NCBI RefSeq assembly: GCF_036850765.1
Contig: NC_089501.1
Coordinates: 13,430,997-13,494,996 of the forward strand
DNA: 64,000 bases
Reading direction: 5' to 3'
Origin: Saccopteryx bilineata
Taxonomy: Eukaryota > Chordata > Mammalia > Chiroptera > Emballonuridae
Program-made: the position numbers and the translations under genes
The notes under the pieces: generated by a model
What the model was told of the DNA's origin: nothing
Databases searched by the model: none
Seen by the model: the letters and a program-made list of their open reading frames with translations, nothing else
In this document: one piece after another, positions 11,362-22,203 of the stretch
Position numbering within the stretch: position 1 is the stretch's first letter
Layout of the letters: each line of letters begins with the position of its first letter

Positions 11362-11578
11362 TGGTAAGAAGTACTTTATTTATCATTGGTTAGCAACAGC
11401 ATAACAACGTTATTAAAAAGAATTCAGAGACTTATTGTACTTTAAAAGTGTTGGTCTTACATAAAATGCACACATTTACTTGTATTTAGTGTTAAACATA
11501 TTGTATGGCTCTCACAGAATTACATTTTAAAATATGTGGCGTTCATGGCTCTCTCAGCCAAAAAGGTTCCAACCCCTG
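11362..11578 (+). mobile_element. hAT 3' UTR and terminal inverted repeat
   Basis: Ends GGTTCCAACCCCTG (11565-11578), the inverted form of a CAGGGGTTGG hAT terminus, preceded by TCATGGCTCTCTCAGCC. The opposite end of the element is missing. Confidence 0.8.
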
Positions 11579-11883
11579 TTTTAGAAGTTAAAATTTCCTG
11601 TAGGGTCCTTATTCATATGTCCTCTGTTGTCTTTGGGTTTCCTGTAGACTCTTCATTGAAAAAAAAAAAAAAAAAAGGTTACCTTTCCCCTCTTCCTCTC
11701 AAAAGCAAGAGATCTTTTTCTCTAATCTTCACACGGAAAGCCTAGCAAAGCTCTGGGAGGTAAAACTCACTCATAACTCATTACAGTGACAAACTGTGAT
11801 CAATTCTAAGAATCAAAAATACAGAATGAAACCATGAAACCGAGCTAGTGGATCAAAGAAAGTTTGCTTAGGAAAAACAACGA

Positions 11884-12205
11884 GCCTGACCAGGCGGTGG
11901 CGCAGTGGACAGAGCATGGGACTGGAATGTGGAGGACCCAGGTTCGAGACCCCCAGGTCACCAGCTTGAGCGCGGGTTCATCTGGTTTGAGCAAGGCTCA
12001 TAAGCTTGAGCCCAAGGTCGCAGGCTCGAGCAAGGGGTCACTCGGTCTGCAGAAGGCCCGCGGTCAAGGCACATATGAGAAATCAATCAATGAACAACTA
12101 AGCAGCCGCAACGAAAAATTGATGTTTCTCAACTTTCTCCCTTCCTATCTGTCTGTCCCTATCTGTCCCTCTCTCTGACTCTCTCTGTCTCTGCCACAAA
12201 AAACA
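11884..12205 (+). repeat. Type-C SINE, full length
   Basis: GCCTGACCAGGCGGTGGCGC head, CTTGAGCGCGGGTTCATCTG core, AATCAATCAATGAACAACTA and CT-rich 3' part, then AAACAAACAAAC. Confidence 0.95.
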
Positions 12206-12300
12206 AACAAACAAACAAAAAACAAAGTGAAAGAACAGGGAAATATTTCAGCAGAGGAAACATGCACTTGCTCTGAAGTAGGAAAAAACAGGAACATTGG

Positions 12301-12700
12301 TGTTGGTCAAATAAGTTTGTAAATATGATATATATGTTTGCTTGTTTGTAGTTTGCATTGGGTGTGGGGACAGATTGTAAGGAGGCAGGGCTGTTATAGC
12401 CTAAGGCTTAATTTTAAGACTAAACTGTTCCCCACACCCTTGACCATTGCGTGATATGAGGTGGTGCACTCTCATGAGGAATTCCATTTATGCCTCAGAT
12501 AAGTGACTTTGTATCAGAGACTTCCTTGTTTGTATATTGGATTAAAGCTTTTGATTTCTATATTATAAAATGGGGCAGAGGAGCCCATGCTGAGGGAGAG
12601 CAGAGAAAGGCTACGTGGAGGAGAGGAGAGGCAGCCAAGATGGCAGAATGCTGAGAAAGAAGCCAGTTTGTGCAGAGAGAAGGAAATGGGGCAAAGAGGT
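12301..12700 (+). repeat. LTR copy 1, 3'-truncated (TGTTGGTCAAATAAG type)
   Basis: Starts at the LTR 5' end and stops after GGGGCAAAGAGGT, where copy 2 begins head-to-tail. About 250 bases of its 3' half are missing. Confidence 0.8.
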
Positions 12701-12906
12701 TGTTGGACAGATAAAATGTATTATGCTCACTTTGTTAAAGATGGAGCTGCCCACGTGGAGGCCGTTGCCCAGGTGATATTAATGTGTGTCTCTGTGGGCT
12801 GTGGGCAGGCAGGATCATTGTAGCGTTGCCTGGGGTTTGGTTTTAGGATTAAGCCTTTACCACCTTTTTTTAATTGATTTTTTAAATTTATTTTAGAGAG
12901 GAGAGG

Positions 12907-12951
<45 letters not shown>

Positions 12952-13656
12952 CAGAGAGAGAGAGAAGGGGGGGAGGAGCTGGAAGCATCAACTCCCACAT
13001 GTGCCTTGACCAGGCAAGCCCAGGGTTTCGAACCGGCGACCTCAGCATTTCCAGGTCGACGCTTTATCCACTATGCCACTACAGGTCAGGCTTTACCACC
13101 CTTTTTGATGTGGGTGGTACAATCCAATCATGCCTCAGAGAAGTGACTTTGTATTAGAGATTTCCCTGTTTTGTATATTGGATTAAGGGTTGTGAATCTA
13201 CACTATAAAATGAGGGCAGAACAGGAGCTTGCTCTCTTGGTTCCTGAGATTAATATTAGAGGAGAGAGCAGAAAGAGGCCATGTGGAGGAGGCCAGAAGA
13301 AGCAGCCAAGATGGTGGAGTGTTGAGTGAGAAGCCAGTTTGTGCAGAGTTTGTGCAGGGAGAAGGAAGGGGATGGGGAACAGAGGGGAATAAGTCTGGTG
13401 AGCTAGAAACCTTTGATTCTAGGAAACTCGGATAAGTCAGTAGCTTTGTGAGCACTGAATGTGAGTGGGTTTTGGAGCCCAGTGTGTGCACCCAAAGGTG
13501 CACAGATATACTTGTCCGCTGGGTGCAAGCTAGGATTAAAGATGATGGCTCATCAGTTTTTGGCTCCGTTGTTTCTTTACCGACTATCCGAATCCAATAC
13601 GAACCTGCATGGGCCAGGCTGCTTTGATAGTGGCAGCCCCGGCTACTGGCTTTACA
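12701..13656 (+). repeat. LTR copy 2 (TGTTGGACAGATAAAAT type), interrupted by a SINE
   Basis: Complete from TGTTGGACAG to CTACTGGCTTTACA, but a type-B SINE sits in it at about 12868-13090 with TTTACCACC-type target duplications. Confidence 0.8.
12868..13090 (-). repeat. Type-B SINE in LTR copy 2
   Basis: Minus-strand type-B SINE with a (GA)n block at 12895-12965; flanks repeat CTTTACCACC(C)TTTTT. Confidence 0.92.
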
Positions 13657-13931
13657 TTGAGGTGAATAAGGCTGGTGAGGTAGAAACTTTTGATTCCAGG
13701 AAACTCGAATAAGTCATTGGCTTTGGGAGCCCTAAATGGAAAGGGAAGTGTTTTCCCACTATGTATTTCTCACCTGCTAGGTGCGAGCTAGGATTAAAGC
13801 TAATGGGCCACCAGTTCTTGGCTCCATTGTTCCATTACCATCTGTCTGAATTAAATGCAAACCTGCAAGGGCCAGGCGGCTGTGATGGTGGCCGCAAATA
13901 CTGGCTTTACACAATGGCTACTGGTTTTACA
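13657..13931 (+). repeat. LTR copy 3, 3' half only
   Basis: Begins at (T)GAGGTGAATAAGGCTGG directly after the end of copy 2 and runs to CTACTGGTTTTACA. The start point GAGGTGAATAAG recurs at other junctions of the cluster. Confidence 0.75.
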
Positions 13932-14383
13932 ATTGGGGTAAATGAAAGAAAAACCAGGGTGACTAAATTGCAGAAAGACAGGGGAGAGAGGCTTAAGATA
14001 CAGCTGGGAAGGTAAGTAGGTTGAGAGCTTTTGATGTATTCTGAAATCAATGAGAAACAACTTCAGGATGACTTCAGCTGAGTCTAGATAGAACCTTGGG
14101 CTGAAGATAAAAATAGCAGTAACAACAGAGATTTCCTTTGGTTGTTTTTTTCATCTACTCTTCTCACCTAAATTGAAGAGATAAGCAGGCACAGAGTCTG
14201 CTCCTACATCTTTGCTTTCTCCTTCCACCCTGCTCTGGCTTGTCAGTCCAGAGCAAGGCCCCCATCACATGAGGCCAGCCGCAAGGGAGGAGAGAAAAGA
14301 ACCACGAAGGGCGAAAATATGCAAACCCCTTCAAATTTTGCATCAATTAAAAGAAAACAGTTTATAATTCTAGTTCATCTTTT
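13932..14383. other. LTR-adjacent unassigned sequence
   Basis: Follows an LTR 3' end and might be internal retroviral sequence, but I recognise no protein, primer site or repeat in it. Confidence 0.3.
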
Positions 14384-14699
14384 TTTTTTTACAGAGACAG
14401 AGTCAGAGACAGGGACAGACAGACAGGAACGGAGAGATGAGAAGCATCAATCATTAGTTTTTTGTTGCGCATTGTGACACCTTAGTTGTTCATTGATTGC
14501 TTTCTCATATGTGCCTTGACCGTGGGCCTTCAGCAGACTGAGTAACCCCTTGCTCGAGCCAGTGACCTTGGGTCCAAGCTGGTGAGCTTCTGCTCAAACC
14601 GATAAGCCCGCGCTCAAGCTGGTGACCTTGGGGTCTCGAACCTGGGTCCTCGGCATCCCAGTTCGATGCTCTATCCACTGCGCCACTACCTAGTCAGGC
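14384..14699 (-). repeat. Type-C tRNA-derived SINE
   Basis: Reverse complement of the GCCTGACCAGGYGGTGGCGC family. The tail is at the left (T-rich, GAGACAGAGTCAGAG) and the tRNA-like head at the right. Confidence 0.85.
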
Positions 14700-15075
14700 T
14701 CATTTTGGTTTTGAGTGAATTCCAAGAGTTCTAATTGGGGCAATCTGACATCAGGAGTTCCTGAATCAGGAAATGACATGCTACATTTTGTGTGTGTGTA
14801 CCTGTAAGGCCAGTACCCACGGCTATCAACACAGCCGCCTGGCCCGTGCAGGTTTGCATTTGATTTGGACAGATGGTAAGGAAACAACAGAGCCAAGAAC
14901 TGGTGGGCCATTAAATTTAATCCTAGCTTGCACCTAGTGGGCAAGAAATACATACAGTAGGAAAACACTTCCCTTTCCATTCAGGGCTCCCAAAGCCACT
15001 GACTTATCCGAGTTTCCTAGAATCAAAGGTTTCTACCTCACCAGCATTATTCACCTCTATTCTCCATCTCCTTTT

Positions 15076-15258
15076 TTATTAATTTTTTTAAAGATTTTAT
15101 TTATTCATTATAGAGAGGAGAGAGAGAGAGAAAAGGGGAAGGAGCAAGAAGCATCAACTCCCATATGTACCTTGACCAGGCAAGCCCAGGGTTTTGAACT
15201 GGCGACCTCAGTGTTTCCGAGCTGACGCTTTATCCACTGCGCCACCACAGGTCAGGCC
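15076..15258 (-). repeat. Type-B SINE nested in LTR copy 4
   Basis: Reverse complement of the GCCTGACCTGTGGTGGCGCA family; flanks repeat CTCCATCTCCTTTT. Confidence 0.9.
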
Positions 15259-15559
15259 TCTCCATCTCCTTTTATCTGCACAAATTGGCTTCTTCTTCAG
15301 CACTCTGCCATCTTGGCTGCCTCTCATATTCAATACTAATTTCAGGAACTGAGAGAGAACAAGGCCCCAGTCTGCCCTATTTTATAGTGTAGAAATCAAA
15401 ACCTTTAAGCTGGCATACAAATAAGGAAGTCACTGATACAAAGCCACTTATCTGGGGCATAAATGGAATTCCTCATAAGAATGCACCACCCCACATCTGC
15501 AATGGTCAAGGTTGTGGGGAAAAGCTTAGTTTTGAAAAGATCTTAGTATTAAAGGGCAG

Positions 15560-15956
15560 TGCCGCGGACCAGCGCGGCTCCAAATAACGGTGCGGAATTA
15601 AGGAAACACTTATCAAACAAAAATGATGGAACCGGGAGGACTCTTCAAAATGCCTGGCAGTATCTGAGTGCCCCATAGCCCCAGTTTGCTTTATTATATA
15701 GCCATATGCAAATCAAGGACCTTGATACAAAGTCGCACATCCAAGGCTAAGACAGGAACTCTCCCAAGGCATAAACAGGATGCATTAGTGAAATCTACCA
15801 ACATCTGAAACAAAGAGTCAGAGCAACCCAAGGAAGCAGTAGAGTGGGGGCAAATACTCAGCATCACAGCCAAATATGGAGTTGGAGGGGGAAGAATTCA
15901 GCCTTTTGCTAAGCCTGGAATCTAAAATGGCTTTTTGCCATTTATGGTCCACAACA
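15560..15956 (-). mobile_element. Solo LTR of a different ERV (397 bp) nested in LTR copy 4
   Basis: Begins TGCCGCGGACC and ends CCACAACA, flanked by perfect 6-bp duplications GGGCAG (15554-15559 and 15957-15962). On the - strand it reads TGTTGTGGACCAT at its start and has GGCTATATAATAAAGC (TATA plus AATAAA) inside, giving the orientation. A 6-bp duplication is typical of betaretroviral/ERVK integration, though other classes are possible. Confidence 0.8.
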
Positions 15957-16263
15957 GGGCAGGAAAGGCTTAGTCTTAAAACTAAGCCTTAGGCTATAAT
16001 GACTTTGGCTTACCTCCTGTCTCCCACACCCAATGCAAACTATAAGCGAGCAAACATATATATCATATTTACAAACTTATTTGACCGACAGCACCCATGT
16101 ATACTTTGGGGAAGAGTAAAGGTCACAACTTTTATCAAATTATTGAAGGAGTCTGTACTTCTGCAACTCAATTGGGTTCTTGTAAAGTACTGTACCTTAA
16201 TCCGTGGGTTACACAGAGACACCAAGTCCAAATGAATTTTTGAGGAATGTACTAATTAGCCAG

Positions 16264-18406
16264 TGTTGGTCAAATAAGTTTGTAAATATGATATATATGT
16301 TTGCTTGCATGTAGTTTGCATTGGGTGTGAGGGACAGGCTGTAAGCCGGCAGTCATTATAGCCTAAAGCTTAGTTTTAAGACTAAGCTTTTCCCCACACC
16401 CTTGACTATTGCATAATGTGGGGTGGTACACTCTCATGAGGAATCCCATTATGCCTCAGATAAGTGACTTTGTATCAGAGATTTCCTTATTTGTATATTG
16501 GATTAAAGGTTTTGATTACTATACTATAAAATGGGGCAGAGGAGCCCATGCTGGAGGAGAGCAGAGAAAGGCCACGTGGAGGAGAGGAGAAGCAGCCAAA
16601 ATGGCAGAATGTTGAGGGAGAAGCCAGTTTGTGCAGAGTTTGTGCAGAGAGAAGGAGATGGGGAACAGAGGTGAATAAGGCTGGTGAGATAGAAACCTTT
16701 GATTCTAGGAAACTCGGATAAGTCAGTGGCTTTAGGAGCCCTAAATGTGAAGGGAAGTGTTTTCCCACTGTGTGTATTTCTTGCCTGCTGGGTACAAGCT
16801 AGAATTAACAGGAATGGCCCACCAGTTCTTGGCTTCATTGTTTCATTACTGTCTGTTCAAATTCAATGCAAACCTGCATGGTCCAGGCAGCTGTGATGGT
16901 GGCCGTGGCTACTGGCTTTACATTTGGTGTAGTCAGCAGGATTTGGATCAGTTTGGTATAGAGCCACCACCACCTTTGAGCGGTGGAGTAGAGGACTGGC
17001 TGCTGTTATGGTTCCCCATGGCAGTCCTTTTGGGGACCATAGGCTGGCTGACTTTTACAGCCATGCGTGAGGAAACCAAGAGCTCTGTGGAAGAGGCTGC
17101 CTGGGATCTGCCAGCTGAGCAGTAGAAGGAGCTTGAGCAAACATGAGGGAAAGAAATGCTGACTCTGGAGCTGGAGCAAGCAGCGGAGGAGGCCAACCAG
17201 GTTCTTGAGATTCACTTGGAAATGGAGCAGCTGCTGGAGAAGGAATCACAGGTTCGTGAGTTGCAGATTTCCCTGGACATTGTGGAGAGCCTGCTGTGGC
17301 AATAGGCTGGGGCTGAGGCCAGGGCTGCGGCTGCAAGGCCTGTGGAGCAGAAGGCAGCAGCGGCAGCCTGGGGCTCAATCAGTGCAGCAGAAGCTGGTGT
17401 TTTCAGTTCCTCTTTGGAGGATGAGGAGAATCAGTCTGAAGTTGCAATCCACAGTGTCCAGAAGATAAGAGCCCAGCAGCACGGAGTACCTACTACGCCC
17501 CTGGTAGGTCTGTGATTTTTGGGACATAAGGATGGATGCCATCACGGTCTCCAGAGCAGAGATGGAAATGCTGACTGCCATTGCCCCATGCTCCTCTTTG
17601 GGACAGTGTAAGACCTGCCAGGATGGCAAGGATGAGGGGCATGGCTGAGGCCCCATGTGTGTGGACTGATTTCCTGGACTATGACCAGAGTGGGTACTGG
17701 CTCCTTTGTTGGATGGACTTACGGATTTTGAACAATGTGAAATATTCTGATGGGGCTTGGGGCGGCGGCTTTGCTGGAGGCCTTCCCCCTGCCCCGGGAA
17801 GCTTTTCCCATGGCTAGAAATAAGGCCGAGGACATTTTGCACTTTTGGCAAAGTGTTCAGAGACTGGTGAAGTGTATCTTTGTAATTATTGAAATTGTAT
17901 GATTTGTCATGTTGTTGTAATTTGTGTAATGTGCCTAATTTCCTAGTGCAGGAATACCTGTGCTTTAGATTGTGAAGCAAGCAAAAGAGATGGAATGTTG
18001 GTCAAATAAGTTTGTAAATATGATATATATGTTTGCTCACTTGCAGTTTGCATTGGTTGTGGGGGACAGGCTATAAGCAGGCAGGGTTTTTATAGCCTAA
18101 CACTTGGTTTTAAGACTAAGCTTTTCCCCACACCCTTGACTGTTGCATGATAGGGGGTGGAGCACTCTCATGAGGAATCCCATTATGCCTCAGATAAGTG
18201 ACTTTGCATCAGAAACTTCCTTGTTTGTATATTGGATTAAAGGTTTTGATTGCTACACTATAAAATGGAGCAGAGGAGCCCATGCTGGAGGAGAGCAGAG
18301 AAAGGCCATGTGGAGAAGAGGAGAAGCAGCCAAGATGGTGGAATGTTGAGGGAGAAGCCAGTTTGTGCAGAGTTTGTGCAGAGAGAAGGAGGTGGGAAAC
18401 AGAGGT
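16264..18406 (+). mobile_element. Short two-LTR retroelement (LTR 16264-16922, internal 16923-17995, second LTR 17996-18406 truncated)
   Basis: The left LTR is 659 bp, TGTTGGTC to GGCTTTACA. The internal part starts TTTGGTGTAGTCAGCAGG, a plausible primer-binding site, and is only 1.07 kb. The same LTR begins again at 17996 but breaks off at GAAACAGAGGT (18406), where an inverted LTR starts. There is no pol or env, so the element was non-autonomous or is deleted. Confidence 0.8.
16977..17995 (+). pseudogene. Decayed Gag-like / coiled-coil reading frame in the short retroelement
   Basis: The + strand reads, in broken frames, a short hydrophobic piece, then EEAAWDLPAEQ, a Leu/Glu/Gln-rich heptad-like stretch (LELEQAAEEANQ, LEMEQLLEKESQ), an Ala-rich linker and EDEENQSEVAIHSVQKIRAQ. 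Stops interrupt it several times. The coiled-coil composition and place after the primer site suggest a Gag of a MaLR/ERVL-like element, but no zinc knuckle or protease was seen. A captured host coding fragment is the alternative. Confidence 0.4.
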
Positions 18407-19442
18407 TGTAAAGCCAGTAGCCGCGGCCACCATCAGAGCTGCCTGGCCCATGCAGGTTCGCATTAGATTCAGACAGATGGTAATGAAACAATGAAGCCAA
18501 AAACTGGTGGGTCATTACCTTTAGTCCTAGCTTGCACCCAATGGGCAAGTAAAAACACACTGTGGGAAAACACTTCCCTTTCCATTCCAGGTTCCCAAAG
18601 CCACTCATTCAGTGCTCACAAAGCTACTGACTTATCCGAGTTTCCTAGAATCAAAGATGTCTAGCTCACTAGCCTTATTCACCTCTGTTCCTCATCTCCT
18701 TCTCTCTGCACAAAGTCTGCACAAACTGGCTTCTCCTTCAGCATTCTGCCATCTTGGCTGCTTCTCCTTTCCTCCACGTGGCCTTACTCTGCTCTCCTCT
18801 AGCATGGGCTCCTCCTAGAACATAATCACTCTTCTCCTGGAACAACAACGTGATCTCTCTTCCTTTTAAAACTTCTTGGCATGGACCCTGGCCGGTTGGC
18901 TCAGTGGTAGAGCGTCGGCCTGGCGTGCGGGGGACCCGGGTTTGATTCCCGGCCAGGGCACACAGGAGAAGCGCCCATTTGCTTCTCCACCCCCCCTCCT
19001 TCCTCTCTGTCTCTCTCTTCCCCTCCCATAGTCAAGGCTCCATTGGAGCAAAGATGGCCCGGGCGCTGGGGATGGCTCCTTGGCCTCTGCCCCAGGCGCT
19101 AGAGTGGCTCTGGTCACGGCAGAGCGACCCCCCCGGACGGGCAGAGCATTACCCCCTGGTGGGCAGAGCTTCGCCCCTGGTGGGTGTGCCGGGTGGATCC
19201 TGGTCGGGCGCATTCGGGAGTCTGTCTGACTGTCTCTCCTCGTTTCCAGCTTCAGAAAAATACAAAAAAAAAAAACCACACACAAAAAACCTCTTGGCAT
19301 GAAAGCCCTCCCCCCAACACACAATAATATAATTACACCCATCCCAAACAGAAGGGCAACTAATATCACCTTGGCAACGAGTTTCCACGTGGGCAGCGCC
19401 ATCTTTAACAAAGTGAGCATAATATATTTTATCTGCCCAATA
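18407..19442 (-). repeat. LTR copy 7, inverted, with a type-A SINE inside
   Basis: Head-to-head with the truncated LTR at its left. Begins TGTAAAGCCAGTAG (inverted 3' end) and ends ATTTTATCTGCCCAA, the inverted 5' end of the TGTTGGGCAGATAAAAT variant lacking its last bases. A type-A SINE splits it. Confidence 0.8.
18884..19289 (+). repeat. Type-A tRNA-derived SINE
   Basis: GACCCTGGCCGGTTGGCTCA head with A box TGGCTCAGTGG and B box GGTTTGATTCC, body CAAAGATGGCCCGGGCG, tail CAGCTTCAGAAAAATAC. Flanking CTTCTTGGCATG / CCTCTTGGCATG is the target duplication. Confidence 0.92.
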
Positions 19443-19696
19443 GAGGTGAATAAGCCTGGTGAGATAGAAACCTTTGATTCTAAGAAACTCGGATAAGTCA
19501 GTGGCTTTGGGAACTTTGAATGGAAAGGGAAGTGTTTTCCCACTGTCTGTATTACTTGCCCGCCAGGTGCAAGCTAGAATTAACAGTAATGGCCCACCAG
19601 TTCTTGGCTCCGTTATTTCATTACCGTCTGTCCGAATTCAATGTGGACCTCTGGGCCAGGCAGCTGTGATGGTGGCCGTGGCTACTGGCTTTACAG
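19443..19696 (+). repeat. LTR copy 8, 3' half only
   Basis: Begins at TAGAGGTGAATAAGCC immediately after the inverted copy 7 and ends GCTACTGGCTTTACA. Same break point as copy 3. Confidence 0.75.
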
Positions 19697-20568
19697 CCAG
19701 CTAGCTACATGGGGCACAGTCCCAAATCATGTAGAAAGTCCCTACCATTCTGTGGCTGATTTTATAGACCAAATCACATACGGGTTGGGATAGATAAGGA
19801 GGGGCTCGTTACTCCCATGACTTTAGGGTGAGTCTGAGTATAGGAATTCTGGATTAAGGTTTTTAGATAAATTCTATCTTCTTTGCTCTGTGTGGCAAGT
19901 GGCCCCAGGCACCCTTTCAGAAAATTCTAGGAATTAGCTAAATTATGACTAGATGACCCAGTTGTCCTTATAGGCCAGGAAGCTCCTTCATTCTTCTCTT
20001 TCCATTCTCTACAGAAAGGAGGGGGTAAGAGGCCTGACTTTTCCTCTTTAAAATGGCGTTGCTGATACTAAGTTTTACAGTTCCTTGGCATCTTATCACA
20101 GGGTGAGGGGGAGAGGTAAGTATTGTATTCTTCCATGATAAAATTTATGACCAACATGCTACGAATTGAAAATCATATCAAAGTAAAGTGTCAAATACCA
20201 AGTATTAATTAATTAATTTTTTAAAAGAGATACAATAAAGACTTTAATTAATTTACAGTTTATAATCAAGGCCAGATATGGTCCCATCCTTGCATCCTTT
20301 TTCATGTTGGAGACTGAATAATATAAGTCAATGGTCATAGTCATGACTTTAAATATTGCAAAATTATGAATTCACATTTATATTATCAAATAAAGATTAT
20401 ACTATGCAAATAAAGTTTTAGGGTTAATTTGAATTTCAATTAGTACAAACCAGGTAACCCTTGAACTGTCTTATTTATATAGGATAACCTTCTGCATTGC
20501 CTTCTCCTTGAAGGTAATCTGTTTACTCATCTGGCAGATTCTGTATGAGGAGGCAGAGCAAAGGTAGG
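19697..20568. other. Unassigned sequence between LTR copies
   Basis: 872 bases after an LTR end. May be internal ERV sequence in part; I recognise no coding motif. It becomes A/T-rich after 20160. Confidence 0.3.
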
Positions 20569-21619
20569 TGTTGGGCAAATAAAATATATTATGCTCACTT
20601 TGTTAAAGATGGCGCTGCCCACGAGGAGGCCGTCGCCCAGGTAATATTAATGTGTGTTGGGGGTGGGCTAAAGGCAGGCAGAATCCTTGTAGCCTGGGGC
20701 TTGGTTTTGGGATTAAGCCTTTCCCACCCTTTTTGATGTAGGGCGGTACAATCCAATCATGCCTCAGAGAAGTGACTTTGTATTAGAGACTTCCCTATTT
20801 TGTATATTGGATTAAGGGTTTGAATTTCTACACTATAAATGGGGGCAGAATGGGAGCTTGCGCTCTTAGTTCCTGAGATTAGCATTAGACAGGAGAGAGC
20901 AGAGAGAGGCCACATGGAGGAAGTCAGAAGAAGCAGCCAAGATGGCGGAGTGTTGAGTGAGAAGCCAGTTTGTGCAGAGTTTGTGCAGGGAGAAGGAAGG
21001 AGATGGGGAACAGAGGGGAATAAAGTCTGGTGAGCTAGAAACCTTTGATTCTAGGAAACTCGGATAAGTCAGTAGCTTTGTGAGCACTGAATGTGAGTGG
21101 GTTTTGGAGCCCAGTGTGTATTTTTACTTGCCCGCCGGGTGCAAGCTAGGATTAAAAATGATAGCCCAGGCCCTGGCCGGTTGGCTCAGTGGTAGAGCGT
21201 CGGCCTGGCGTGCAGAAGTCCCGGGTTCGATTCCCGGCCAAGGCACACAGGAGAAGCGCCCATCTGCTTCTCCACCCCTCCCCCTCTCCTTCCTCTCTTG
21301 TCTCTCTCTTCCCCTCCTGCAGCCAAGGCTCCATTGGAGCAAAGATGGCTGGGGCGCTGGGGATGGCTCCTTGGCCTCTGCCGCTAAAGTGGCTCTGGTC
21401 ACGGCAGAGCATCGACCCCTGGTGGGCAGAGCGTCGCCCCCTGGTGGGAGTGCCAGGTGGATCCTGGTTGGGTGCATGCGGGAGTCTGTATGACTGTCTC
21501 TCCCCGTTTCTAGCTTCAGAAAAATACACACACACACACAAAAATGATAGCCCATCAGTTTTTGGCTCCGTTGTTTCTTTACCGACTGTCCGAATCCAAT
21601 GCGAACCTGCATGGGCCGG
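20569..21619 (+). repeat. LTR copy 9 (tandem unit 1), 3'-truncated, with type-A SINE
   Basis: TGTTGGGCAAATAAAATATA start; ends at GCATGGGCCGG where unit 2 begins. Contains the type-A SINE at 21169-21539. Confidence 0.8.
21169..21539 (+). repeat. Type-A SINE with perfect 15-bp duplication
   Basis: GGCCCTGGCCGGTTGGCTCA head; flanked by AAAAATGATAGCCCA at 21154-21168 and 21540-21554, exact. Good relative age marker: younger than the LTR it splits. Confidence 0.95.
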
Positions 21620-22203
21620 TGTTGGGCAGATAAAATATATTATGCTCACTTTGTTAAAGATGGCGCTGCCCATGTGGAGGCCGTTGCCCAGGTGAAATTA
21701 ATGTGTGTCTCTGTGGGCAGGTAGGATCTTTGTAGCCTGGGGCTTGGTTTTGGGATTAAGCCTTTCCCACCCTTTTAGATGTAGGGTGGTACAATCCAAT
21801 CATGCCTCAGAGAAGTGACTTTGTATTAGAGACTTCCCTGTTTTGTATATTGGATTAAAGGTTTGGATTTCTACACTATAAAATGGGGGCAGAACGAGAG
21901 CTTGCTCTCTTGGTTCCTGAGATTATCATTAGAGGAGAGAGCAGAAAGAGGCCATGTGGCCAGGAGAAGCAGCCAAGATGGCGGAGTATTGAGTGAAAGG
22001 CCAGTTTGTGCAGTTTGATGCTGGAGAAGGAAGGAGATGGGGAACAGAGGTGAATAAGTCTGGTGAGCTAGGAACCTTTGATTCTAGGAAACTCAGATAA
22101 GTCAGTAGCTTTGTGAGCACTGAATGTGAGTGGGTTTTGGAGCCCAGTGTGTATTTTTACTTGCCCGCCAGGTGCAAGCTAGAATTAAAGATGACAGCCC
22201 ATC
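21620..22203 (+). repeat. LTR copy 10 (tandem unit 2), 3'-truncated
   Basis: Starts TGTTGGGCAGATAAAATATA and stops after GATGACAGCCCATC, directly joined to unit 3. Confidence 0.8.

Larger units (their letters stand above)
14803..16090 (-). repeat. LTR copy 4, inverted, carrying two nested insertions
   Basis: On the - strand runs from TGT(T/C)GGTCAAATAAG (complement at 16081-16090) to GGCCTTACA (14803). It is split by a type-B SINE (15076-15258) and an unrelated solo LTR (15560-15956). The SINE insertion site shows the CTCCATCTCCTTTT duplication. Confidence 0.8.

Noticed and set aside
1..12300. Exons of RWDD1, the neighbour expected upstream of RSPH4A in human
   Set aside because: I looked for its conserved C-terminal acidic region and did not see it; the gene probably ends to the left of this window.
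13461..13712. Repeated small frame translated from the LTR tails (also 16757, 18258, 21080, 23118)
   Set aside because: The frame recurs only because the LTR 3' end recurs; stop positions differ between copies and nothing suggests a conserved protein.
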